From positions 310,001-374,000 of the forward strand of contig JANVFP010000034.1 in the NCBI GenBank assembly GCA_027919835.1: 64,000 nucleotides of DNA, in the 5' to 3' direction. A program made the position numbers and the translations under genes. Position 1 is the first letter of the stretch. Each line of letters begins with the position of its first letter. The stretch comes from Lentinula raphanica (lineage: Eukaryota > Basidiomycota > Agaricomycetes > Agaricales > Omphalotaceae). This document shows, one piece after another, positions 12,186 to 23,156 of this stretch. The notes under the pieces were generated by a model. That model had not been told where the DNA came from and searched no databases. It saw only the letters and a program-made list of their open reading frames with translations.

Positions 12186-15100
12186 ATGGAGATCCCCCTC
12201 GAGGATTGGATACAAATGTTCCACAGCTGCTCAAATTTCACTACGAGCACAATGCACTGCAGCCGTTATACGTGTATTCGGAGGATGGAAAGGCCGACCT
12301 TACAGAGATCAAATACCTCGAATTCGTTCGAGCTTGCCATCGTGCTGCTCACATTGTTCGTCCTAATCGTCTGGGGGTGGATCATGAAGTAGTCGCTGTT
12401 ATGGCTCAAGTCGACACAATAACCTATACGGCGGCTGTGGCCGGATTGATGCTTGCTGGATTGATTGTGAGTTATGATCTTCCTACGCTTGAATACGGTT
12501 ATGAGTCGGCAACTGACTTGGGATTACGAAAAGCCTCTCCTTATCTCCCCTCGGAATACCCCTGCGGCTGTTGTGAACTTGCTGCAGAAAACTGGTGCAC
12601 ACCGTGTACTCACGACGAAAAACACTCTGCAAGAGCTGCTTCAGAATGTTGAGGCGGAGTTGACGTCACAATCATCGGGAGGCTCTTCCTACGATGTTAC
12701 GTTTGAAGAGATCCCAAGCTTGAATGACCTCTATCCCAAGCTGGCTAGGGAACTGCTATCCGATCCGTTTGAGGAGTATCCCTCGATGAATCCTGGTCCG
12801 GATGACACTGCTATCATTCTTCACTCTTCTGGAAGTACAGGCTTCCCCAAACCAATATCAATCACCTATATATGTATTCTACGAAGTTGGATTTCATCAT
12901 GTGGGTTTAGTCGTGCTCTACTCTCATACCCTTTTGTTAAACACTACTATACAGCTACTTCGAACCAATATCGCAAACTCAACCTTCGTGCTGGTACCAT
13001 GTCCCTACCTTCGTTCCATGCCATGGGCCTGTTTATCCAGCTCCTCATCCCGGTTTATGCTGGTATCACAGTTTCCGTGTACCCACCTCTCGTTACAAAG
13101 CCCGACGCATTACCAATGGCGCCTACGCCTGACAATGTTATCGACCATTTTCGACGAACGCAAAGTACGACATGCATCGCAATACCTGCTATGCTCCAGA
13201 TCTGGTCTAGATCCCCCTCTAGCATAGACGTATTACGATCAATGAAGATCGTCGTGAGTATCAGTTCTATATATTCTCTATCGTCATTAGTTCTCAGACT
13301 GGATTTATCATTATTAACATATCTCAAAGTGCACCGGAGGAGGACCTTTATCTCATGCAACTGGTGACTATCTGGTTTCATGCGGCGTTCCCCTACGCGC
13401 TATCTACGGGCTCACGGAAGTTGGATCTCCAACAACCTGGAACATAGAAGATGGCTTCGAAGATTGGTCGTGGCATAGATTCCCTGAGGGCCCCCATATT
13501 AGATGGGTTCCCCAAGGAGATGGAACATTCGAAGTTCAATTCTTGGTGATTGTGAATTCTGTCAGTGATGATAATTTTCATGCTCAATCCGGATTATCAG
13601 AACACAGATGAATATCGTGTATCAGTGGAGAATATCCCAGGAGTCTCCGGGTATGCTACAGCTGATCTCTGGATTCCTCATCCGACAAAGCGAGGCTTAT
13701 GGTCCATGTAAGTCTGGTTCCATTCCTTGACCTCTCATATATGAATGCCGCACTCGATAGTGTGGGACGATTAGACGATGTCATCATACATTCGTCCGGA
13801 GAAAAGACTGTTCCAGGTAAGAAACTTCGAAACTTGTGCCCTACCGTTTCGGATATTCTAACTGAGCCTATCGTGGTTATTTAGCGCCCTTTGAAGATGT
13901 GGTCAATCAGAGTCCCTTGTATGTCTACCTCTGACTTCTTAGAAGCAATCTCAACTCATGTACTTGGTATACAGGATTATGGGTGCAATCATGTTCGGTC
14001 GACAACGCGACCAACCTGGGGTGTTGCTTGAACCTTCGCCCGGAAATGAAATCGATGTCAACAATCCAGCGCAGGTATCTAATTTCCGCAATAAGATCTG
14101 GTTAGTGTCATACTTTGATTCCAGTCTAAAGTTGTTCTCAGAGAAGCTCTTTCAAAGGCCTGTCATTGAAGAAGCAAACAAGCATGTCCCTACATTCAGT
14201 AAGGTATACAAGGAGATGATTCTCATAGCTTCGCCGAACAAACCGTTGGCGCGCGCCGGAAAGGGAACGGTCATGCGAAAAGCTGCCTACATGCAGTACG
14301 AGAAGGAGATAGACCAGATGTATGTGGCTTTCCTTTCACGCATTGTCCCTAATGCAAGAGTTCCTCGTTAGATATGACTCAGTAGCGAACAACTCTTCGG
14401 TCGAGCCTCCTTCGAACTGGGACCCCTCAGGATTAAAGCAATGGCTTACAGAACAGGTGGAGAATCTCTGCGAAAAGTCGTTGGATGAAAAGGAAGACAT
14501 CTTTGATCATGGTTTCGATAGGTGGGTGTCTGATGCACCGTTATTCTCTTGATTGCCATTGCTCACCCATCTCTCAAGTCTCTGCGCGACTATTCTCCGA
14601 CTGCGTATAATGACTATACTTCGGAGCTCCAAAGATACTGCTTTGCAAGCTGCGTCAAGGCTTGTTTCTGAGAACGTTGTCTACAACCATCCAACCATTG
14701 CAAGTTTAACCCAATATCTTGTCGGACTCTCTACCCAGGATTCTGATAGCTCCCCGGAACGCACACATAAGGAGGCAATTGAAGACATGATTGCGATGTA
14801 TTCCAACGGGCTAGATACTCCAGTCACGTCCGACCCGACTTCGAACGGGAGAGCTACCAATGGCAATATCGCGGTGCTAGCTGTCGTACTTCTCACAGGC
14901 TCAACAGGGAACCTTGGCGCTCAGATCTTAGCAGATCTACTTTCAAATGACTCCGTTGCTTCAGTCTATACTGTAAACAGACCTTCAAAACGTGTCTCGA
15001 TACAACAGCGTCACCAAGAGCGTTTTCAAGACAAGGGTCTCGATGAGAAGCTACTTAACTCCGACAAACTGGTACATCTAGAGGCAGATATTTGGCAACC

Positions 15101-16321
15101 AGGACTCGGTCTTTCGAATGACATCTACGAAAAGGTGAGGGACCTGTTCTCCACGGTGTTGAAGTCAATGATCGAACCTCGAGAGCAGCTCCTAAATAAC
15201 TTAACACATGTCATTCACAACGCATGGCGGCTAGACTTCAACCTCTCCCTGTCCTCCTTTGAGCCTCAGATTCGTGGAATGCGGAACCTCATTGATCTCG
15301 CTCGGTCCTCTCGGCACGCCTCAAGTCTACGTTTTCTGTTCACATCTTCAGTCGGGTCTGCGCAGTCCTGGGATTCAACTTTGTTGGGTCCATACCCGGA
15401 GGAAGTCATTTTAGATCCTAAATATGCTGTCGGTGCAGGTTATGGTGAAAGCAAATATATATCAGAGAGAGTAAGGCTATAGCTCTTCTTCCTCATCTCT
15501 CCAACTTTGGTTCGGTCTTCTTCACTGACTCCCTCTTGGTTCCATTATAACTAGATCTTAGCGAAGAGCGGTCTACACGCATCATCCTTCCGCATAGGCC
15601 AGATTGCAGGTGGAAAGCCGAATGGTGCATGGGCTATGAGTGACTGGCTCCCCATGATGATCAAATCCAGTCTTGTGTTAGGAGTACTTCCAGACACGAC
15701 AGGGGCAAGTTTATCGCGCAGCATCGCTGTTCGCGTCATATTCTAATCTCACGTGGGATCCACAGGACATTTCATGGGCACCGTTGGATGCAATCGCCGA
15801 AGGTATCCTCGATGTAGCGTTTGCGAAAGAAGATTCGCCTATGGCAATAAACCTCGTCCATCCTCACCCTGTATCCTGGACAAGTATCATGACTGCGATA
15901 CGCGAGAGTTTGATCTCTGCGAAGGAGTTACCCGTAGGAGCATTGCCTCTGGTACCGTTGCATGATTGGGTGCAGGCACTGTCGAACAAAGCTGCAGATA
16001 TCGGAAATCAAGCGAGACTCAATGGTTCAGCAGGAAAGGAAGACATCACATTGAACGAGCTTGTGAGTTTCTCATCTCAATCTTGAAAGACTGCGACAGT
16101 GACACTTACAATATCAGCCTGCCGCTAAAATCATTGATTTCATGCGCGCAATCGCAGAGTCGAGCAAGAAAAGAGCCGATAGAAATTCAGAAGCCCTTGG
16201 AACGGCGATATTCAGCACAGACAACATTCAAAGGCTCAACAAACGAATGAGAAACCTAGAGCCCATCGGTCACCATGAGGCGGAGTTATGGGTCAGGTAT
16301 TGGGTACAGTGTGGTCTATGA
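12186..16321 (+). CDS. Adenylate-forming reductase 1 (A-T-R, NRPS-like)
   Basis: This enzyme activates a carboxylic acid as acyl-AMP, loads it on a phosphopantetheine carrier and releases it reductively with NADPH as aldehyde or alcohol. Fifteen exons can be placed (first ending 12466, last 16118-16321), about 1,096 residues. Adenylation motifs: HSSGSTGFPKP, YGLTE and GRLDDVIIHSSGEK. Carrier motif: DHGFDSLCATIL with the Ser split by an intron. Reductase: LLTGSTGNLGAQIL nucleotide-binding loop and YGESKYISE with catalytic Tyr/Lys. Exon boundaries match the paralogs at 30.2 and 37.2 kb except for one extra intron at 13817-13884. Exon 1 lacks an in-frame ATG: the ATG at 12186 is one base out of phase, so a 1-bp deletion or assembly error near 12205 is likely. 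Intron 15705-15765 uses a GC donor. Substrate unknown. Confidence 0.85.
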
Positions 16322-16930
16322 GTTGTGATTGTCAAACATCGCTGTCGATAACCATGAGGCGCCGGCGTTGTGACAAAGAAAAGCAAGGAATATTCAGCTG
16401 ATAGACAAAGGATTCATATTCATAGTATTTACGATATGTAAATAGACAAACAGGAAACTGAAGGAGCCTGGTTTTCACTCTGTCGACGACTCGCCGAACC
16501 CAGCGCTGCAAGATTTCATTCCGCTACTCCAGGTGTCCCAGATGAGCAACAGGTGCTACTTCACGATATTGATTTGTAGAAGTGCTTACCTATCTCATTG
16601 TTCCAGTGGAACTTGAGGAGGCGTCCATCTGACGACGAAGATTCGAGATTTCAACTTTCCCTTCTGAGTCAACACTATTTTAACCTCTTAGTTCTCCCCC
16701 TTGTATGTCCGTCCTTCTCCCATTGGAATGTAAGATGATAGTAAGTATTATAATTCCAGTACACACTGAAGGAGGTTCAAGATCTGAGAGTGACTGGTAA
16801 CAACGAAGAGTATTTATACCGCTCAATCCACTGACGATTCAGCAGGCACACTCAATTAATAAGTATGAGACCTTTGAATGCAAGGCATACATATCATACG
16901 AAGATTGAAAATCAAGATCGTAAGAGATTT
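16322..16930. other. Convergent intergenic region, no gene recognised
   Basis: It lies between the 3' ends of reductase 1 and the minus-strand coiled-coil gene. It presumably contains both transcription termination regions; no distinct signal can be assigned. Confidence 0.4.
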
Positions 16931-18554
16931 TCACCGAGAGCCTGTTGAGATCCTACTCAAGGACGACCGTGGGTACGTCTTACTTGACGCATCGCCGTCA
17001 ACATGGATGGTTCCCAATTTTTTGTTCATCTCTTGTCTCTCACGGAGAGCATACGCCTTGGCATCCTCCAGTTGTTTCTGCAACGTCGCAACGCTTTCCC
17101 GCAAAGAACGTCTCTCTCTTCGTAAACTATCAGCTTTCTCTGACGCCAATTTCTGTCGTACTTCCAAAACACTCTGCAAAGTAATGAGCTCCTGGTCTTT
17201 GTTGCGACCAATGTTTTCCAGATCAGAAATAGTCCCCTCGAGTTTTTGACATTGAGAATGCATATTGTCCTTGGACTGTTGCAGAGCACGAAGTTCTGTA
17301 GCGGAGGTTTCAGCTCGTGCACGTTCTGACTGTATTTGCAGGGTTTTGAGTCGGTTCTCTTTCCGAAGAGTGTCGATAGCGTCCTGAGAGGATCTGGAGA
17401 GCTCTTCTAGTTCAGATCGAGTTCGGTGCAGGTCAGCTTTCAGACCGTCGCGGGAGTCCGTCAATGCCTGGATTTCTCCAGTGAACCGCGCTGCAGCCTC
17501 TCTCGAGCTCTTCCGTTCGGAATCCAGATCATGCATCCTGAGTTCTAGTTCACGACGAAGAGCATTCGTGGTCTCCACAAAATTATCATGCTCCAGTTTC
17601 GCATTTGATTGGAGTGTGTCTATCTCGATTTGGAGGAGAGCGGTTTCGGCGGTGGATCTGGACTTGAGCTCCTCCATTTCAAGGTTCGTGTATGCCAATT
17701 GGGCCTCAAAGGACCGTTGGGCAGCTAGCGCCTCAGCATGATCCTGACCGACATTAGCGATCATGATTCGACTTTGCAGCAATTGGTCGGAAAGCTGTTC
17801 TTTCTCCTCTTGAAGAGCTACATTCAGCTCCGACGTATTCCTCAGTTGCGACTGCAACTCGTCTTCGTCCTTGAGTAGCGTCTCGACTCGAGCGGCCAGG
17901 ACACGGTTTTCTTCTCGCAAAGCGTCTTGCGCGTTCCGCAGCGCCTGCACTTCAGCTGCGTGTTCGATCATGTCTTTGGCGTGTCTTTCCTCGAGCTCGG
18001 CGATGGCAGCGCAGTGGCGTTGACGCTCTGCGTCTAGAACATGCATACTCGTCTCCAACTCGGTTGGTTCTTCGTCCAATTCGCCGTGAGCAGAGTCATA
18101 TACTTCACTGTCAGATTCAGTGGACACCGGACTTGAGGGAGCAGAGATATGAGAAGGACCCTCAGAATGAGAATCCGATGTGATTTCTTCGTCGACGAAG
18201 TGCTCCGAGTCTTCACCATCCTCCTCGACGTCTTGGGCGGAGAATTCTAGGGATGAATCATCTCCACAAGACTCGTCTGCAGCCGCGGCGGTGGCGGGTT
18301 CATCCAAGAAGAAAGTTTCAGGTTCACCGTTAGACTCATGCAGCTGAGAAAACAGAACAGAATATAACAGTGAGCAATTTCGAAAGCTAAGAAAGGAGGA
18401 ATAGATATACAGCCTGAGCCACGTCCACTGTTTCGAACGACTGAGCCACGTCCACTGTTTCGAACGACTCAACGACGTCGGAGTCAGTATCGCTTTCCAC
18501 GTCCGAGAAACGTTCATAAGTAGAATCATCATCGAGGGCAAGGAGCTGAGCCAT
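16931..18554 (-). CDS. Long coiled-coil protein of unknown function
   Basis: Two exons (18554-18411 and 18343-16931) separated by a 67-bp intron give 518 residues. The first ~170 residues are acidic and Ser-rich, including a 9-residue tandem duplication VESFETVDVAQSFETVDVAQ. Residues ~175-490 form a near-continuous heptad-type coiled coil rich in Glu, Arg, Leu and Ala, and the tail is short and basic/Ser-rich. No motor, membrane or catalytic motif is visible. It resembles structural or tethering coiled-coil proteins (golgin, spindle-pole or septin-associated types), but composition alone cannot tell these apart. The start at 18554 was chosen because it joins in phase across the intron and gives an acidic cytosolic N-terminus; reading through the intron would start later with a hydrophobic stretch. 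Confidence 0.75.
18418..18471 (-). repeat. 27-bp tandem duplication inside the coiled-coil gene
   Basis: Two essentially identical 27-bp units encode a repeated nonapeptide (SFETVDVAQ). They keep the reading frame, so this is a coding minisatellite in its shortest form. Confidence 0.8.
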
Positions 18555-18874
18555 TGCCTCTTCTAATATTGAAGCTGAAGGATACAGTGGCAGCAACTTG
18601 GAAACGCACAGGTGACAGAATGCACGCGTGACGGTGCAGATGTGATTCCTGAGTTGATCGTGCACGCGACCACTGAGTCATCGCTAGAACTTGTCACGCA
18701 CTCAGTGACTCACCGCCAGCGCAAGTCCTTCGGACTCCTACACATACCATAGCATCAGCCCAGAACAGTGCAAAAGATGGGAAATGGCAACCAAGTCAGA
18801 AGAATATATGTAAAATCGTGAGGGGGGTATCGTACACACTCAAATGCTACCTACTTTAACAAGTGTTCATATCA
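18555..18874. other. Intergenic region between coiled-coil gene and calcineurin A
   Basis: No gene recognised. It should hold the promoter of the minus-strand coiled-coil gene and the 3' end of the calcineurin transcript. Confidence 0.35.
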
Positions 18875-21144
18875 TCATGTCGTCTCATGCCTCTTCAACG
18901 GTTGAGGCCTCCCTGTCACCCTCCTCCCCCTAGCAATCTTCTCAGCCAACTTCTCCACAACCGGACTGTCATCATCTTCATCTGCCAAGGTCTTCTTGAT
19001 CAACAGCTCCATATTCAATCCTTCACCCATACTACTCGCCCGCCTACTAGGAAGCCTCATACTTGGCGGGGGAACATCGTCGTGGGGCTTCCGCTGGGTG
19101 AGGTGTCGACTTCGAATACGGGTAAGCGTTCGTTCATGAGATCTGAACGACGGCTGTTGATGATTTTGGATTAAGTATAAGACTATGTGTACACGAAGAC
19201 GAGAAGAAACGTACGCGTCATCGAAGCTACGAATGTTTCTCGAAATCTGGGTTCCTTGTACACCCAAAGCATCAGGTCCAATACGTAGACCTGGAGTTGC
19301 TTGCCCAGAGAGATCCTCTGTAGCAACGAGTTCTGATGCTGCTTCTGATTCCTCTCTGGTGGTTGAAGAACGAAGGTGAGAATCTTGGGATTTCAAGCAA
19401 CTGGAGGATTACGGCATACCGAAGCAACTGATAGACTCTCTGCATACGACCAACAGCCATGATTTTGTTCTTGATCTGCTGCCGTCGCTGTTGGTAGTCC
19501 GCTGGTGACATACTCGCATCGGCTAGAGCTTTTGACTCTTCATCCTCACTTGAATCCTCTTCTGTGAGTTCTTCTTCACTGCAGATACTTAAGATGGCCA
19601 GAAGCATCTCCGTTACTATAAAACATGGGAGTTAGCTATACCTTTGCAATGAAATCAGAAAACCCATGTACTCTTGGCACCGACGAATGGCAAACTCCAA
19701 GTAAACGCATCCATAAAGTTTGGTAGCCAATACGGATGTGGACTCGCATTGTACTGCCTGATCGTAATATTCTTGTTCGCGTACTTGATCACCGCGCCTC
19801 GATTGTGATACACGTCCAGATAATTCGGAGCAGAGAATATCGTGATAACCGAAGGAAATTTCTTCGTTGGGGTTTTGCGAAACATGGTGTAGCCATTGTC
19901 CTGTGCTTCATGTCCACGGATGATTCCCAAAAGACGTGTGCGCTCGAGGAACTGGCAGGCAGCGGCATATGTGAAAAAGTAGGAGCATCCCCGGGTGGCG
20001 TTGTGTAGGAATGTAGTTCCAGGAGGAACGAGGCTGTTGGGTTTGTCTTCCTCCCCGAATCCTGATACTGGGTCGGCCCAGAGGAGATCACAAAGGAGCC
20101 CATGCGAACCAGGCTCCCGGAAACGATCCATCTAACTGTGAATCAGCATGAGTTTGAAGTCTTTGGTAAAGCAGCGTACTGTTGCAATATCATTCAGACT
20201 ATTGAGCTCCGGCGATATTCCACCATGCACACAAAAGAATTTCCGATCTACGAGAGCGGCGACGGGCAGAGCACAGAATGATTCTATACACGCTTCGTAT
20301 ACTTGCTCGGAGTACTTGTGAAGGCCTGGAAACATTGATGAGGAGACGCGTTCATGGGATTACATAGATGGATATGGGAGACCCCTCACATTCGCGTTTG
20401 AAGGTGAAATATTCAGTCAAATGGCGGCATTCGTGGTTTCCTCGAAGTAATACAAACTTGGTTGGATAAGATAGTTTGAGGGCGTACAGATACAATAGAC
20501 ACTGAAGCAAAGGTAGAAAAGACGTAAGTAAAAGGTACCTTGTCATCGGGGACGATTCGACGTACTTCGATACCAAAACTGCCTCTGTCGACATAATCTC
20601 CCAAGAACAGGTAGCAATTGTCATTCAGGGAGCCTCCAACTTCGAAAAGCTTCATCAGATCATACTTGCGGGACTATGAGCAGACGGAAGTGGAGATAAT
20701 CTGGTCGAAACGCGTACATATTGTCCGTGGATATCACCACATACTAGGGAAGGAATAAGATATCGGGATATTCTTGGAGAAGGATTGGGTACACACTCGT
20801 TACAGGGCTCTTCACATCCACCAAATTCGCTTCTTGTTTCAACATTGCCGTGGTTTGTTGCAAAATAAACATTGCATGTTCTTCCATCAGTCTTCCTTCT
20901 TTGAAAAAGTGATCTTTAAGCATTGCATGGTTTGGCCTTGTGGTCCCAGCCGAATCAGTGATGTAGAACTCTTCGTCTGTTGGTCGGTGTGTCGCCGGCG
21001 CATCGACCTAGAAAAAGGTCATCAACGTTGGATGCATGAATACGATTTACTGACATTGGCAACACATCTTTCTGGGATTTGAGGCCCAGGAAAAGATCCA
21101 GGAACGTTATCGTCCTCCAAACTTTGGTTAGATTGGCCATCCAT
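18875..21144 (-). CDS. CNA1: Calcineurin A (PP2B catalytic subunit)
   Basis: Calcineurin is the Ca2+/calmodulin-dependent Ser/Thr phosphatase that dephosphorylates Crz1/NFAT-type factors with regulatory subunit CNB1. Ten exons fit: 21144-21055, 21007-20797, 20743-20718, 20664-20566, 20501-20390, 20325-20180, 20131-19672, 19615-19420, 19355-19215 and 19153-18875. Metallophosphatase motifs [30 protein letters not shown] and [10 protein letters not shown] are intact. The CNB-binding helix with [14 protein letters not shown], the calmodulin-binding [19 protein letters not shown] and the autoinhibitory [20 protein letters not shown] follow in order. Exon 3 is only 26 nt. The last exon changes frame between the [11 protein letters not shown] segment and the conserved [17 protein letters not shown] tail (see findings), so the exact C-terminal join is uncertain. 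Confidence 0.93.
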
Positions 21145-21596
21145 TGCGAACACGATCCAAGAGTGAGTTCGGAGTTCCCGATATTCGAAAGCGCCCAACG
21201 ACAAGGATCTTCCCAGCTATTTGCGAGTATTTGGGGACTCTCTGAGTCTCTTCGAAGGAAGGGGCTGCTGTACAATGGAGAGGCTGGGTGTAGATTTGAG
21301 ATTGCAAGTTAAAAGCAATGAGTTTCATGCTGAGTTGACATACAAGAGCGGAAACAAGCTGTATTTTCTGACGACTCGGCGAAAAGTTTTGCGATCGGAG
21401 TAGATTAGTGGGCGTCAGGCAGTGCAAGTATACAGCTTCAGACTTTCAGTAATTGAACGTTGTAGAGAGAAAGAGGAAACGTGACTGTATAGTTCTCGAA
21501 ATACTGCTGTACAAAACACTTTGGCATCATTAATAGCATGAAAGCTTTTCTGTAACATAGTAATACAGCGAGGAAGCGTCAAAGACAGAGTTCTTT
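21145..21596. other. Intergenic region between calcineurin A and elongin C
   Basis: Both neighbours are on the minus strand, so this holds the elongin C 3' region and the calcineurin promoter. A read-through frame of elongin C continues to 21415 but looks non-coding. Confidence 0.35.
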
Positions 21597-22217
21597 TCAC
21601 ACTTGTAGATATGAGAGATATCAGCGCAGTCAAGACAAAGAATAGACAGATGAACTTGTTACATTCTTGATAGTCTGCAGCCAGCATCCTATAATTGAGT
21701 CAACATTGTTCAGCGAAACATAGACGTGGTTCAAGAATAGTCACTGACAATTCCAACAAGATTTCGAGTGGTAGACGGTCCATCATTTCATTCACCGGAA
21801 TTTCTTCCTTAGGACCTACATTGGAATAATGCGCTTTGAACGACATGTACTCGATCATTTTCTGCACAACGATTCCTCTGTCCGGTATCTAAGCCACCAT
21901 CTCAGTGACATGGAAGAAAAGGAATAGCTAACCGTTCTTGAGATTTATATGTTCTCGTTCCAGCTTCACTAAATCCTCCTGCAGGCAAGATTGAAAGGGT
22001 TGATTATCTGAGTGCGAGGGTGTCGGTCAGCATTACCTGCTTCATCCAAGGAATTCTTGATGGTCTCGCTCATATTCGCCACCTTCCTCTTACAAAGGAA
22101 AGTGAAACCATCGACACTGATGATACGAACCCAATCTTCCGGGTCCCCTTCGACGTAGTCATTCCTACCATTTCCAGTAAGTTCAAGTATTGAAGCTCGA
22201 AAATGAATCTGCAGCAT
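21597..22217 (-). CDS. ELC1: Elongin C (SKP1/BTB-fold ubiquitin-ligase adaptor)
   Basis: Elongin C bridges cullins to substrate receptors in ubiquitin ligases, including the complex that removes stalled RNA polymerase II. Exons 22217-22037, 21978-21933, 21877-21749 and 21688-21663 join in frame. Key features are WVRIISVDGFTFLCKRKVA, TIKNSL, GGFSEAGTRTYKSQERGIVVQKM, the IEYMSFKAHY box, IPVNEMMDRLPLEILLEL and the closing MLAADYQE. The stop is less certain: splicing a short last exon (21601-21597) gives 128 residues, close to the family's ~110, whereas read-through would add about 80 odd residues to 21415. The N-terminal ~20 residues before NDYVEGDPEDW are also uncertain. Confidence 0.85.
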
Positions 22218-22655
22218 GCATAGGGTGATCCTCGTTCATCGCGGGATTTGACAGGATGAACGCGTCTCTGAGTGCCAGATGGTGTCGAAAAGAAATTATT
22301 AAGCGCTCATATCTGTGACAGTGCTCAACTGAGCCTCGGCCATCAGCCCGAGGTTCCCACAATATCGGCTGCAAATTTTTTTGTTTCAATTTTCGAACTT
22401 CCAACTTGCTTTCAACGTACGCCGCTGGCTTCGACTAGACCGAAATATCCTCTTTTAAACGACGACGACTACGAGAGAAAGAGGGAGAAGAACAGTCGGC
22501 CAGACTACTAGACGTCAACAACGCGTCAGAACGCGTCTCAATCTTGCAGACTTGAAATTCATCACATCCAACAGAACTTTTCGCTGGATCTAAGAGGCTT
22601 CGCTTCTATTGATTCTACACCCTTCAACTACACCTTTGTCCTTGCCTTTGCAGAG
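22218..22655. other. Divergent intergenic region (elongin C / small gene)
   Basis: It lies between divergent genes and presumably holds both promoters. No open frame with family features was found. Confidence 0.35.
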
Positions 22656-23065
22656 ATGGGATCAACGTCAACCGAGTCAACTACCGAATTACTTGCACTT
22701 GCGACCAACGTGCGACCACATCCTCTGCGTCTTCATGGGTCATCACCCTTCGCCTATCGCGCTCTGTGTAACTCACGTCTGGCAGACACGGCTGGTGTTC
22801 AAAACATCTCAGTTCCATTGGGTTTCAACTTCCAGTCCTGCTACAGTTCAAAATTCAAGAGGAAATCACGAGAATCGTGAGGGATCGCGTCCTACCCGTG
22901 ATCTCCCGTTTGCAACGTGGAGAACACGAGGCGCGAAAATGCCTCATATACTCAATTCGGCGCAGTAGACGACACCGTCGAACACAGCGGATCAATGAAG
23001 ATATATTGCACCTGCTGACTCAAGAGTCAAACCCAGTCATTTTTCTCAATGCGTTTTCCCTGTGA
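22656..23065 (+). CDS. Small hypothetical protein (about 90 residues)
   Basis: Two exons (22656-22709 and 22847-23065) with a 137-bp intron (donor GTGCGA, acceptor CTACAG) join in phase to 90 residues. The first part is polar (MGSTSTESTTELLALATN), followed by an amphipathic helical region (KIQEEITRIVRDRVLPVISR) and an Arg-rich stretch (SIRRSRRHRRTQR). I do not recognise a family. It ends about 90 bp before the F-box gene on the same strand. The model rests on phase and helix character only and could be a chance frame. Confidence 0.4.
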
Positions 23066-23156
23066 TTGCCTATTCGCTGATAGTGCAACCCAAGCTTGAA
23101 GTATAACTAAAAGCCACCCTTGCCAATCCAGCCACTCCTCGTTTTTCGTTCTCCTC

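Noticed and set aside
14553..15482. Frame of 309 codons that could be called a separate short-chain dehydrogenase gene
   Set aside because: It is the reductase domain of adenylate-forming reductase 1; exons on both sides join in phase.
21415..21687. Elongin C extension with a hydrophobic segment
   Set aside because: Elongin C normally ends right after this position; splicing at 21662 gives an immediate stop and the right length.
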